Assembly: GCA_029938505.1 (NCBI GenBank)
Contig: JAOZUV010000044.1
Coordinates: 1 to 10,224 of the forward strand
Length of the DNA: 10,224 nucleotides
Reading direction: 5' to 3'
DNA from: Bacteroidales bacterium
GTDB taxonomy: Bacteria; Bacteroidota; Bacteroidia; Bacteroidales; GCA-2711565
Made by a program: the position numbers and the translations under genes
In this document: positions 1 to 5,487 of the stretch, piece after piece
How positions within the stretch are numbered: the first letter of the stretch is position 1
Layout of the letters: the number at the start of each line of letters is the position of its first letter
The notes under the pieces: model-generated
What the model saw: the letters and a program-made list of their open reading frames with translations, nothing else
Databases searched by the model: none
What the model was told of the DNA's origin: nothing

Positions 1-231
1 TTGAGTATAACCACCTGCATTCAAAATAATGGCATCATATGAAAATCCAAATTCATGCATTTTATTAATAATTTCACCCTCTACATTACTTTGAAAATAG
101 ATAATATCAAGTTCTGGAAATTCATTTTTCAATGTTGCAAGATATGTTTCAAAATCTGAATGGCCATAAATTTCAGGTTCTCTTTTGCCCAATAGGTTTA
201 GATTTGGACCATTAATGATGATAATTTTCAT
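1..231 (-). CDS. aroQ: 3-dehydroquinate dehydratase, type II (partial, N-terminal 77 codons)
   Basis: The first 77 residues of a type II dehydroquinase, the cytoplasmic shikimate-pathway enzyme that dehydrates 3-dehydroquinate to 3-dehydroshikimate. The product starts MKIIIINGPNLNLLGKREP and carries the family signature: Asn10 and Asn12 in GPNLNLLG, Arg17, and Tyr22 in the EIYG loop (the general base in characterised members). A QSNVEGEII helix follows at 47-55 and the substrate-binding segment NAGGYT at 71-76. Family members are about 140-150 residues, so roughly half the gene lies beyond position 1. The ATG at 231-229 gives the usual family N-terminus. Residue 77, the last complete codon, is Gln where most homologues have an active-site His (NxGxYTH). 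A TAnnTTTG element lies only 4 nt upstream of the ATG, so the mRNA may have almost no leader. Family assignment is secure. Confidence 0.96.
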   Translation of the reverse strand, partial: MKIIIINGPNLNLLGKREPEIYGHSDFETYLATLKNEFPELDIIYFQSNVEGEIINKMHEFGFSYDAIILNAGGYTQ

Positions 232-235
232 GACT

Positions 236-243
236 CAAATGTA
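236..243 (-). promoter_or_regulatory. putative -7 promoter element for aroQ
   Basis: On the minus strand the sequence reads TACATTTG, a perfect match to the Bacteroidota -7 consensus TAnnTTTG, and ends 4 nt before the aroQ start codon. No TTG is found at the -33 position. If used, transcription would start at or next to the ATG. The missing -33 box makes this tentative. Confidence 0.45.
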
Positions 244-260
244 AGGTTTTTTGAATATTA

Positions 261-293
261 TTTGCATTGTTCACTTTTAATAATTTAACTTTG
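261..293 (+). promoter_or_regulatory. promoter of the TPP-riboswitch / TonB receptor transcript
   Basis: The -7 element TAACTTTG lies at 286-293 and a TTTG -33 box at 261-264, with 21 nt between them. This matches the Bacteroidota primary-sigma promoter (TTTG / about 20 nt / TAnnTTTG). Predicted initiation is around 298-301, just ahead of the riboswitch. It is one of only two promoters in the window with both boxes at good spacing. Confidence 0.75.
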
Positions 294-306
294 CATCAAT
301 AATTAC

Positions 307-383
307 AATAGGGGTGCTCAAAATATACGAGCTGAGATCATACTCTTAAAACCTGATCCGGTTAGTACCGGCGTAGGGAGAAG
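307..383 (+). promoter_or_regulatory. TPP riboswitch (THI element)
   Basis: A thiamin pyrophosphate-sensing leader RNA. The conserved blocks appear in order: GGGGTGCTC (311-319), a short stem closed by GAGC (329-332), the CTGAGA pyrimidine-sensor block (332-337), ACCTGATCC (351-359), a small P5 hairpin with CCGG arms (357-360 and 367-370), and GCGTAGGGA (371-379). These are the near-invariant parts of the TPP aptamer. It lies between a clear promoter and the start codon of a TonB-dependent receptor at 439, so TPP binding is expected to reduce receptor synthesis. No GC-rich intrinsic terminator is visible between 384 and 438. An AT-only hairpin (TTTTAG-taat-CTAAAA, 413-428) sits 10 nt before the ATG, so control at translation initiation seems more likely than termination, but that is inference. 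Confidence 0.96.
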
Positions 384-438
384 AACGATTCAAAAATTTT
401 CCTCTATTGATTTTTTAGTAATCTAAAATTTCAATAAA

Positions 439-2811
439 ATGAAAAGAAAACTTTTAACAGCGACATTATTTGCACTGATGCCTGTATTTTTATTTGCGCA
501 ATTCTCCTTGAGGGGGAAAGTAATTGAAGAAGGAACAAATGAAAGCTTAACTGGAGCTCACATTGTTCTTAAGGAGACGAAACTTAATCAAATTTCAAAT
601 TTTACAGGGGAGTATAATTTCAATAATTTAAAGGCAGGTAAATATACCCTCGTGGTTAGTTTCATCGGCTTTGAGACCCAGAGCAAAGAAATCAATCTTA
701 CTAAAAATACCATTCTGAGTTTCGAGATGAAACAAAGTACTTATTTAAGCGATGAAGTAATTATTATAGCTACCAAAGTGCCTGATAATTCTCCAACAAC
801 TTTTACAAATATAGACAAGGAAGAGATTGGTAAAACAAATCTTGGTCAGGATTTACCTATTCTTTTAGAGATGATGCCATCAACAGTTAGTAGCTCTGAC
901 GCGGGTGCAGGTGTTGGCTATACTGGTTTAAGAATTCGTGGCTCAGACATGACACGAATTAACATTACTCTTAATGGCATCCCTTTAAATGACGCTGAAT
1001 CTCATAGCGTTTATTGGGTAAACATCCCCGACTTTGCCAGTTCTATCGATAATATTCAGGTTCAACGTGGTGTTGGAACATCAACCAATGGAGCCGCTGC
1101 TTTTGGAGCTTCCATCAACTTACAATCGACAACTCGAAATGAAAATCCTTATGCCGAAATTAATAGCAGTTCTGGCTCATTCAACACCTTTAAAAACAAT
1201 GTTCGTTTTGGTACCGGTTTAATGAATAATAAATTCATTATTGATGGCCGACTTTCAAAAATTTCGTCAGATGGTTATATCGATCGTGCTTTTTCCGATC
1301 TTAAGTCATTTTATGTTTCAGGATCTTATTACGGTAAAAACAGTATTATAAAACTAAATATTTTTTCTGGATCAGAACATACTTATCAAGCTTGGGGTGG
1401 TGTACCTAAAGATATGTTAGAAACCAACCGAACATTTAATCCTTACACTTACGAAAACGAAACTGATAATTATCAACAAGATCATTATCAATTATTATTC
1501 ACTCAAAAATTGAATTCCAATTTTCATTTTAACGCTGCCCTACATTACACACATGGAGAAGGTTATTATGAGCAATTTAAAGAAGGTAGAGATTTTGACG
1601 ACTATCTTATAACTCCCATCCTAATTGGAAACGAAACAATTAGTGAGATGGATCTTATTCAACAAAAATGGTTGGATAATGATTTTTATGGCGCAACTTA
1701 TTCATTAAAATATAAAACGAAAAAAGCAAACTTGATTTTAGGTGGGGCATGGAATAAATATTCGGGCGATCATTTTGGTGAAGTTATTTGGTCAGAATAT
1801 GCTATAAATATTGACAAAGATTATCGCTGGTACGAAAACACTGGTGAAAAACGAGATTTCAATATTTTCGCAAAAATAAATTATCAATTAAGCGAAAAAA
1901 TAAATATCTATGGGGATATACAATTCCGTTCTATAAAATTTGATATTGATGGTATTCATGATGATTTAAGAGATATTAGTCAAAGCCGAAACTTTAGCTT
2001 TTGGAATCCAAAGGCTGGCCTGTTTTATAAAATAAATAAATATAATTCAGCTTACGCAAGTGTGGCTGTTTCAAACAGAGAACCATCACGCGGTAATTAT
2101 AGAGATTCGGATGCAAATTATACGCCAAAAAGAGAAAAGCTAATTGATTATGAGATTGGCTACAGATACAGAAATCAAAATATTGCTATTGAAGCCAATG
2201 GTTTTTTTATGGATTATACAGATCAATTGGTTTTAACAGGTAAAATTAATAATGTTGGTGATCCGATTATGACCAATGTTGAAGACAGTTATCGACTAGG
2301 ACTTGAATTTGTAGGAGGGTATCAAATTACTCCCGCATTAAAATGGGAAATAACAGCCACATTAAGTAAAAATAAAATCAAGAGTTTTACTTCATTTGTA
2401 GAATCATGGGACCCTCCTTACAATCAAATTGAAGAAAATTACTCTAAAACAGATTTATCATTTTCACCAGATTTGATTTTAGGAAACAGCATTACTTTGA
2501 AAGCTGCAAAAAACCTAAACTTTACCCTGACATCAAAATATGTAGATCGTCAGTATATTGATAATACATCGAATACGGGTCGCAGCATCGACTCCTATTT
2601 CGTTAGTAATCTAAACATTAACTATAGCTTTAAAACTAAATTTATTCCTGAAATTGGGATACAGCTTTTAGTGAATAATATTTTTGATGAAAAATATGAA
2701 AGCAATGCTTGGGTTTACCGATATTATTCCGGGGGTTCAGAATCTGCAATGGATGGTTATTTTCCCCAAGCCGGGATTAATTTCTTACTTGGTCTTAGTT
2801 TAAAATTTTAA
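439..2811 (+). CDS. TonB-dependent outer-membrane receptor, probable thiamin/TPP importer
   Basis: A 790-residue outer-membrane active transporter. Residues 1-20 form a Sec signal peptide (MKRKLLTATLF...FLFA, cleaved before Gln21). Residues about 22-110 form a carboxypeptidase-regulatory-like beta-sandwich (GKVIEEGTNESLTGAHI, then the GEYNF and GKYTLVVSFIGFE strands), an extension typical of Bacteroidota receptors. The plug follows at about 115-230, with the GLRIRG block near 163, LNGIPLNDAE, and VQRGVGTSTNGAAAFGA near 208-225. The rest is a beta-barrel ending in aromatic alternation and a terminal Phe (LLGLSLKF), the usual BAM-recognition end. The substrate is inferred from the TPP riboswitch directly upstream; comparative genomics predicted such receptors (called OMR1) as thiamin importers in Bacteroidetes, often beside pnuT and a thiamin pyrophosphokinase gene. 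Neither partner is here, and a different gene with its own promoter follows. Family is certain; thiamin specificity is likely. Confidence 0.93.
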   Translation: MKRKLLTATLFALMPVFLFAQFSLRGKVIEEGTNESLTGAHIVLKETKLNQISNFTGEYNFNNLKAGKYTLVVSFIGFETQSKEINLTKNTILSFEMKQSTYLSDEVIIIATKVPDNSPTTFTNIDKEEIGKTNLGQDLPILLEMMPSTVSSSDAGAGVGYTGLRIRGSDMTRINITLNGIPLNDAESHSVYWVNIPDFASSIDNIQVQRGVGTSTNGAAAFGASINLQSTTRNENPYAEINSSSGSFNTFKNNVRFGTGLMNNKFIIDGRLSKISSDGYIDRAFSDLKSFYVSGSYYGKNSIIKLNIFSGSEHTYQAWGGVPKDMLETNRTFNPYTYENETDNYQQDHYQLLFTQKLNSNFHFNAALHYTHGEGYYEQFKEGRDFDDYLITPILIGNETISEMDLIQQKWLDNDFYGATYSLKYKTKKANLILGGAWNKYSGDHFGEVIWSEYAINIDKDYRWYENTGEKRDFNIFAKINYQLSEKINIYGDIQFRSIKFDIDGIHDDLRDISQSRNFSFWNPKAGLFYKINKYNSAYASVAVSNREPSRGNYRDSDANYTPKREKLIDYEIGYRYRNQNIAIEANGFFMDYTDQLVLTGKINNVGDPIMTNVEDSYRLGLEFVGGYQITPALKWEITATLSKNKIKSFTSFVESWDPPYNQIEENYSKTDLSFSPDLILGNSITLKAAKNLNFTLTSKYVDRQYIDNTSNTGRSIDSYFVSNLNINYSFKTKFIPEIGIQLLVNNIFDEKYESNAWVYRYYSGGSESAMDGYFPQAGINFLLGLSLKF

Positions 2812-2871
2812 CAGAAATTTAAATTTTATAGTTAAACCGTTCTTAAATACTAGGAATAGCTTGTTTTTTAT

Positions 2872-2879
2872 TAACTTTG
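2872..2879 (+). promoter_or_regulatory. -7 promoter element for the SPFH-domain gene
   Basis: TAACTTTG matches TAnnTTTG exactly and lies 40 nt before the start codon at 2920. No TTG is seen at the expected -33 distance. No strong hairpin terminator separates it from the receptor gene, so some read-through from the riboswitch unit is possible. Confidence 0.6.
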
Positions 2880-2919
2880 TTGGTTCACGATTATTAAATT
2901 TAAACCAAACAAAAATATC

Positions 2920-3753
2920 ATGGCACAACCAGAAGAAATTAACCTAAGAAAAGTATTACCTGTTGGAATTATTATTCTAGCAGTTATTTTAATCCTAGTT
3001 CTATGGAGTCGGATAACCGTAACCATACAATCAGGAGAAGCAGGTGTTGAATATAATTTTTTTAATGGTGTTAATACTGAAGACACCTTTGGAGAGGGTT
3101 TTCACTTAATCTCTCCCTTCAATAAAATGTTTATTTACAATGTACGTCAGCAAGAAGTTGCTGAAAAAATGTCTGTACTTTCATCCAACGGACTGGAAAT
3201 TTCAATTGACGTCTCAATGTGGTATCAGCCTGTTTACGAAAAATTAGGAGAATTACACCAAGAAAAAGGTCAAGATTATTTGAACTCTATTGTCAAGCCA
3301 TCGATAAGGTCTGCCACTCGTTCAGTCATTGGCCGCTACACTCCCGAACAAATTTATTCTACCAAAAGAGATGCTATTCAGGATGAAATTTTTGAAGAAA
3401 CAAAAAAAATATTGCTTGTTCAGTATGTACAATTAAACGAAGTTTTAGTTAGAGACGTAACATTGCCTTCAACAATTAAAGGAGCTATTGAGAAAAAATT
3501 AAGACAAGAACAAGAGTCTCTTGAATATGAATTCCTTCTCCAAAAAGCACTTAAAGAAGCAGAACGTCAACGCATTGAAGCCGATGGAAAAGCGGTTGCG
3601 AATCGCATTTTAAGTGCAAGTTTAACAGATAAAATTTTACGTGATAAAGGGATTGAGGCAACATTAAAATTGGCCATGTCACCCAATAGTAAAGTTGTAA
3701 TTATTGGAAGTGCAAAGGATGGTTTACCAATTATCCTAGGCGAGACTAAATAA
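2920..3753 (+). CDS. SPFH/prohibitin-family membrane protein
   Basis: A 277-residue membrane-anchored scaffold-type protein. A short polar N-terminus is followed by one transmembrane helix at about 12-30 (VLPVGIIILAVILILVLW), then an SPFH (band-7) domain at about 33-190 (VTIQSGEAGVEY, FGEGFHLISPFNK, VRDVTLPSTIKGAI). A charged coiled-coil helix follows at about 190-225, including KALKEAERQRIEADGKA, the pattern seen in prohibitins and HflC. The tail ends in KVVIIGSAKDGLPIILGE. Prohibitin-type proteins form large ring assemblies in membranes and in several systems modulate the FtsH protease; no such partner is encoded here. It appears monocistronic, with its own -7 element and a downstream terminator. 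HflK/HflC are normally encoded as a pair, and this gene is single, so a stand-alone prohibitin homologue fits better than a strict hflC call. Family is certain; cellular role is not. Confidence 0.9.
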   Translation: MAQPEEINLRKVLPVGIIILAVILILVLWSRITVTIQSGEAGVEYNFFNGVNTEDTFGEGFHLISPFNKMFIYNVRQQEVAEKMSVLSSNGLEISIDVSMWYQPVYEKLGELHQEKGQDYLNSIVKPSIRSATRSVIGRYTPEQIYSTKRDAIQDEIFEETKKILLVQYVQLNEVLVRDVTLPSTIKGAIEKKLRQEQESLEYEFLLQKALKEAERQRIEADGKAVANRILSASLTDKILRDKGIEATLKLAMSPNSKVVIIGSAKDGLPIILGETK

Positions 3754-3767
3754 ATATTAATTCATAT

Positions 3768-3803
3768 AAAAATCTCTCTTTCTTCACAGAAGGAGAGATT
3801 TTT
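3768..3803 (+). terminator. rho-independent-type terminator after the SPFH gene
   Basis: An inverted repeat with arms AAAAATCTCTC (3768-3778) and GAGAGATTTTT (3793-3803). The interior can pair further through CTTC (3782-3785) and GAAG (3789-3792) with a 3-nt bulge. The outer arm ends in a T run. It lies 14 nt after the stop codon and ahead of the smpB promoter. Confidence 0.75.
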
Positions 3804-3849
3804 CATTTCTTTTCACAATTTTTTAACAAAAGGTATTATCCTTAATCCA

Positions 3850-3857
3850 TATCTTTG
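3850..3857 (+). promoter_or_regulatory. -7 promoter element for smpB
   Basis: TATCTTTG, an exact TAnnTTTG match, ends 16 nt before the smpB start codon. No clear -33 TTG is visible. It follows the terminator at 3768-3803, so smpB most likely has its own transcript start. Confidence 0.6.
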
Positions 3858-3873
3858 TGGCGATATTAAAATT

Positions 3874-4323
3874 ATGAATGGACCAATTAGAATAAAAAAC
3901 CGTAAAGCTTCCTTCGAATATTTTTTGATTGAACGTTTGGTTGCCGGGATTCAACTTCAGGGCACCGAGATCAAATCAATCCGCGAAGGCAAAGCAAATC
4001 TTACAGATTCCTACTGTGCCTTTGTACGCGAGGAGTTATTTGTGAGAAGTTTGCATATTGCTGAATATACTTACGGAACTTATAATAATCATGAGCCCAA
4101 GCGCGATCGCAAATTACTATTAAACAAACGAGAATTAAAAAAGCTTTTAACGAAGGTTAAAGAAAAAGGATTAACAATTGTTCCCGTACAGCTTTTTGTT
4201 AATGAACGAGGGCTTGCTAAATTAGAAATAGCCTTGGCTAAAGGAAAGCATACTTACGACAAACGGGAGAGTTTAAAACAAAAAGACTCAAAACGCGAAA
4301 TAGACCGATCTCAAGCTGACTGA
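3874..4323 (+). CDS. smpB: SsrA-binding protein SmpB
   Basis: A 149-residue tmRNA-binding protein needed for trans-translation, the rescue of ribosomes stalled on broken mRNAs. Family landmarks are present in order: an N-terminal [12 protein letters not shown] segment, the [19 protein letters not shown] block at about 31-49 (the oligonucleotide-binding fold contacting tmRNA), the [11 protein letters not shown] motif near 73-83, and the tail signature [18 protein letters not shown] near 125-142. That tail enters the ribosomal decoding centre and path. The length suits Bacteroidota SmpB proteins. The ATG at 3874 follows a -7 element by 16 nt and gives the usual N-terminus. The tmRNA gene itself is not in this window. 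The gene shares a probable transcript with the thioredoxin-fold gene 13 nt downstream. Confidence 0.96.
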   Translation: MNGPIRIKNRKASFEYFLIERLVAGIQLQGTEIKSIREGKANLTDSYCAFVREELFVRSLHIAEYTYGTYNNHEPKRDRKLLLNKRELKKLLTKVKEKGLTIVPVQLFVNERGLAKLEIALAKGKHTYDKRESLKQKDSKREIDRSQAD

Positions 4324-4336
4324 CAAAACTAAATTT

Positions 4337-4864
4337 ATGAAACAATTACTTTTCGCTCTACTCATATTCGTAGGAGTTAACACTCAAGCACAAGACACAA
4401 ATGAGAAAATAAAATGGTTCACTCTCGAAGAAGCTGTCAAACTTCAAGCAGAAACACCAAAAAAAATATTTATTGACGTTTATACCGAATGGTGTGGATA
4501 CTGTAAGAAAATGGATAAAGAAACTTTTTCAAATCCTGTTATTGCCAAATATATGAACGAAAAATTTTATCCCGTAAAATTTGATGCTGAACAAAAAGAG
4601 GAAATTAAATTTAAAGGTCAAATCTATCGCAATACAAATCCTGAACGTAAAAGAAGTTCACACGAACTGGCACAAGCTTTACTACAAGGAAAAATGTCTT
4701 ACCCTTCTTATGCATTTTTGAATGAGGAATCTTTATTAATAACTATTGTTCCGGGCTTTATTCCAACGCCAAATTTTGAACCTATTATTCATTATTTTGG
4801 GGAAGATTCTTTTAATAAAATGGAATGGGAAGAATTTTCAAAAAATTTTAAAAGCGAATTATAA
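4337..4864 (+). CDS. secreted thioredoxin-fold protein with a CGYC active site
   Basis: A 175-residue exported thiol-disulfide protein. Residues 1-18 look like a Sec signal peptide (MKQLLFALLIFVGVNTQA) with no lipobox Cys, so a soluble periplasmic location is expected. The thioredoxin fold follows: strand IFIDVYTEW, redox motif Cys53-Gly-Tyr-Cys56 followed by KKM, and a cis-Pro loop at SYPSY (Pro123). Between them lies a helical insertion of about 40 residues rich in charge (near 83-118), as in the Thioredoxin_7/DUF255-like branch found widely in Bacteroidota. The CGYC pair with intact cis-Pro suggests redox activity; direction (reductase or oxidase) and substrate cannot be told from sequence. 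It starts 13 nt after the smpB stop with no promoter between, and is followed by a strong terminator, so smpB and this gene look like a two-gene operon. Confidence 0.88.
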   Translation: MKQLLFALLIFVGVNTQAQDTNEKIKWFTLEEAVKLQAETPKKIFIDVYTEWCGYCKKMDKETFSNPVIAKYMNEKFYPVKFDAEQKEEIKFKGQIYRNTNPERKRSSHELAQALLQGKMSYPSYAFLNEESLLITIVPGFIPTPNFEPIIHYFGEDSFNKMEWEEFSKNFKSEL

Positions 4865-4896
4865 AAAAGAGCCCTCATCTGAGGGCCTTTTTTTTT
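4863..4896. terminator. bidirectional terminator between the thioredoxin-fold gene and the small minus-strand gene
   Basis: A GC-rich hairpin with arms GCCCTC (4871-4876) and GAGGGC (4881-4886) and an ATCT loop. It is flanked by an A run on the left (4863-4868) and a nine-T run on the right (4888-4896), so each strand has a hairpin followed by Ts. It directly follows the plus-strand stop at 4864 and overlaps the minus-strand stop codon at 4895-4897. Confidence 0.88.
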
Positions 4897-5083
4897 AATG
4901 TAGTGGGTTTAGTATATCTAGTTTAACCGTTCTGCGGTTATATGTAATAAAGCCATAAGCACCTGGATGATTACCGGGATGTCTTTTAAAACCAGTAAAC
5001 CCATTTTCGGGGTTTCCTATCATTTGCTTCAAGTTATCTCTTGAAACAAAGCCGACCTCATCTAACCAATAACTATAACTCAT
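4895..5083 (-). CDS. small protein of unknown function (62 aa)
   Basis: I do not recognise this protein. It starts MSYSYWLDEVGFVSRDNLKQ and ends in ITYNRRTVKLDILNPLH. It is soluble in character, with no signal peptide or membrane helix. A Gly/Pro/His-rich centre (about 26-43, with HPGNHPGAYGF) is followed by a beta-like Arg/Lys-rich end. Three points support it as real: composition and codon use look coding, an in-frame stop lies a few codons upstream so the ATG at 5083-5081 is the only sensible start, and the stop codon lies exactly on the edge of a hairpin that also terminates minus-strand transcription. No TAnnTTTG promoter is obvious in its roughly 75-nt leader. It could be a conserved small protein or the intact end of a decayed larger gene. 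Function is unknown. Confidence 0.6.
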   Translation of the reverse strand: MSYSYWLDEVGFVSRDNLKQMIGNPENGFTGFKRHPGNHPGAYGFITYNRRTVKLDILNPLH

Positions 5084-5102
5084 CGTTTTTGAAACTTTTT
5101 AG

Positions 5103-5134
5103 TACTTATTAATTCTGAATAGAGAGGATAAGTA
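5103..5134. repeat. inverted repeat in the leader of the small minus-strand gene
   Basis: TACTTAT (5103-5109) and ATAAGTA (5128-5134) are perfect 7-nt inverted arms separated by 18 nt, between the start of the 62-aa gene and the tRNA-His terminators. It might be an operator or a leader hairpin. AT-rich sequence makes a chance occurrence plausible. Confidence 0.25.
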
Positions 5135-5158
5135 ACCCTATTATAAGTTTTCATAATT

Positions 5159-5191
5159 AAAAAAAGAAAGACTGAGAGGAGTCAAAGTCTT
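5159..5191 (-). terminator. possible second terminator downstream of tRNA-His
   Basis: Read on the minus strand, arms AAGACT (5191-5186) and AGTCTT (5173-5168) enclose a 12-nt loop and are followed by TCTTTTTTT. The stem is short and the loop long. It would act as a backup to the stronger hairpin at 5243-5275, or end a short unrecognised transcript. Confidence 0.35.
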
Positions 5192-5242
5192 ACGAAACAA
5201 AAGGTATCTCGGTTTTTGAGCAAGCTCTAAATCTCGTTAAAT

Positions 5243-5275
5243 AAAAAAAGCTCAAGACAAAAGTCTTGAGCTTTT
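5243..5275 (-). terminator. terminator of tRNA-His
   Basis: A 13-bp perfect hairpin: AAAAGCTCAAGAC (5246-5258) pairs with GTCTTGAGCTTTT (5263-5275) around an AAAA loop (TTTT in the minus-strand RNA sense). On the minus strand the stem leads into a run of Ts, starting 5 nt after the tRNA-His 3' end. Confidence 0.88.
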
Positions 5276-5279
5276 AATG

Positions 5280-5354
5280 GGTGAATGAGGGGATTTGAAC
5301 CCCCGACCCTCGGAACCACAATCCGATGCTCTAACCAACTGAGCTACAATCACC
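5280..5354 (-). tRNA. tRNA-His (GTG anticodon)
   Basis: The minus strand gives a full cloverleaf. The acceptor stem GTGATTG pairs with CATTCAC with one T-T mismatch at the fifth pair. The D arm is GCTC/GAGC, the anticodon stem TCGGA/TCCGA encloses TTGTGGT (anticodon GTG), and the T arm is GGGGG-TTCAAAT-CCCCT. The extra 5' G (position -1, base 5354) opposite the discriminator C (base 5280) is the hallmark identity pair of tRNA-His. The CCA end is not encoded and must be added enzymatically. It has its own promoter (5368-5400) and terminator and is divergent from the ABC permease gene. Confidence 0.96.
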
Positions 5355-5367
5355 ATTTTTCGAGCAG

Positions 5368-5400
5368 CAAAGATACAATTTTAGTTTTAAAAAAATCAAA
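5368..5400 (-). promoter_or_regulatory. promoter of tRNA-His
   Basis: Minus-strand -7 element TATCTTTG (5375-5368) with a TTTG -33 box (5400-5397) at 21-nt spacing, a full match to the Bacteroidota promoter. The -7 box ends 13 nt before the G-1 base of the tRNA. Confidence 0.78.
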
Positions 5401-5466
5401 CAATTTTTGAATAAAAAAGCAGTAACAATTTATAACTCAATCGTATTAAAAATCAATACATTTGTA

Positions 5467-5474
5467 TAGCTTTG
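5467..5474 (+). promoter_or_regulatory. -7 promoter element for the ABC permease gene
   Basis: TAGCTTTG, an exact TAnnTTTG match, ends 13 nt before the ATG at 5488, predicting a very short leader. There is no TTG at the -33 distance. It is divergent from the tRNA-His promoter about 67 nt away. Confidence 0.58.
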
Positions 5475-5487
5475 CTTTTACATCTAT

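Noticed and set aside
1034..1222. 62-codon plus-strand frame inside the TonB receptor gene
   Set aside because: It lies wholly within a long, clearly coding gene in another frame, with no promoter and no protein-like pattern.
2812..2871. Terminator after the TonB receptor gene
   Set aside because: Only AT-rich palindromes (AAATTTAAATTT) and a 3-bp CTA/TAG stem before a T run are present; not enough to call.
2871..3086. 71-codon minus-strand frame across the SPFH gene start
   Set aside because: Antisense shadow of a conserved gene; its product has no recognisable features.
5136..5150. TATAAT on the minus strand as a promoter for the 62-aa gene
   Set aside because: The Bacteroidota primary sigma factor uses TAnnTTTG rather than TATAAT, and in such AT-rich sequence the match is expected by chance.
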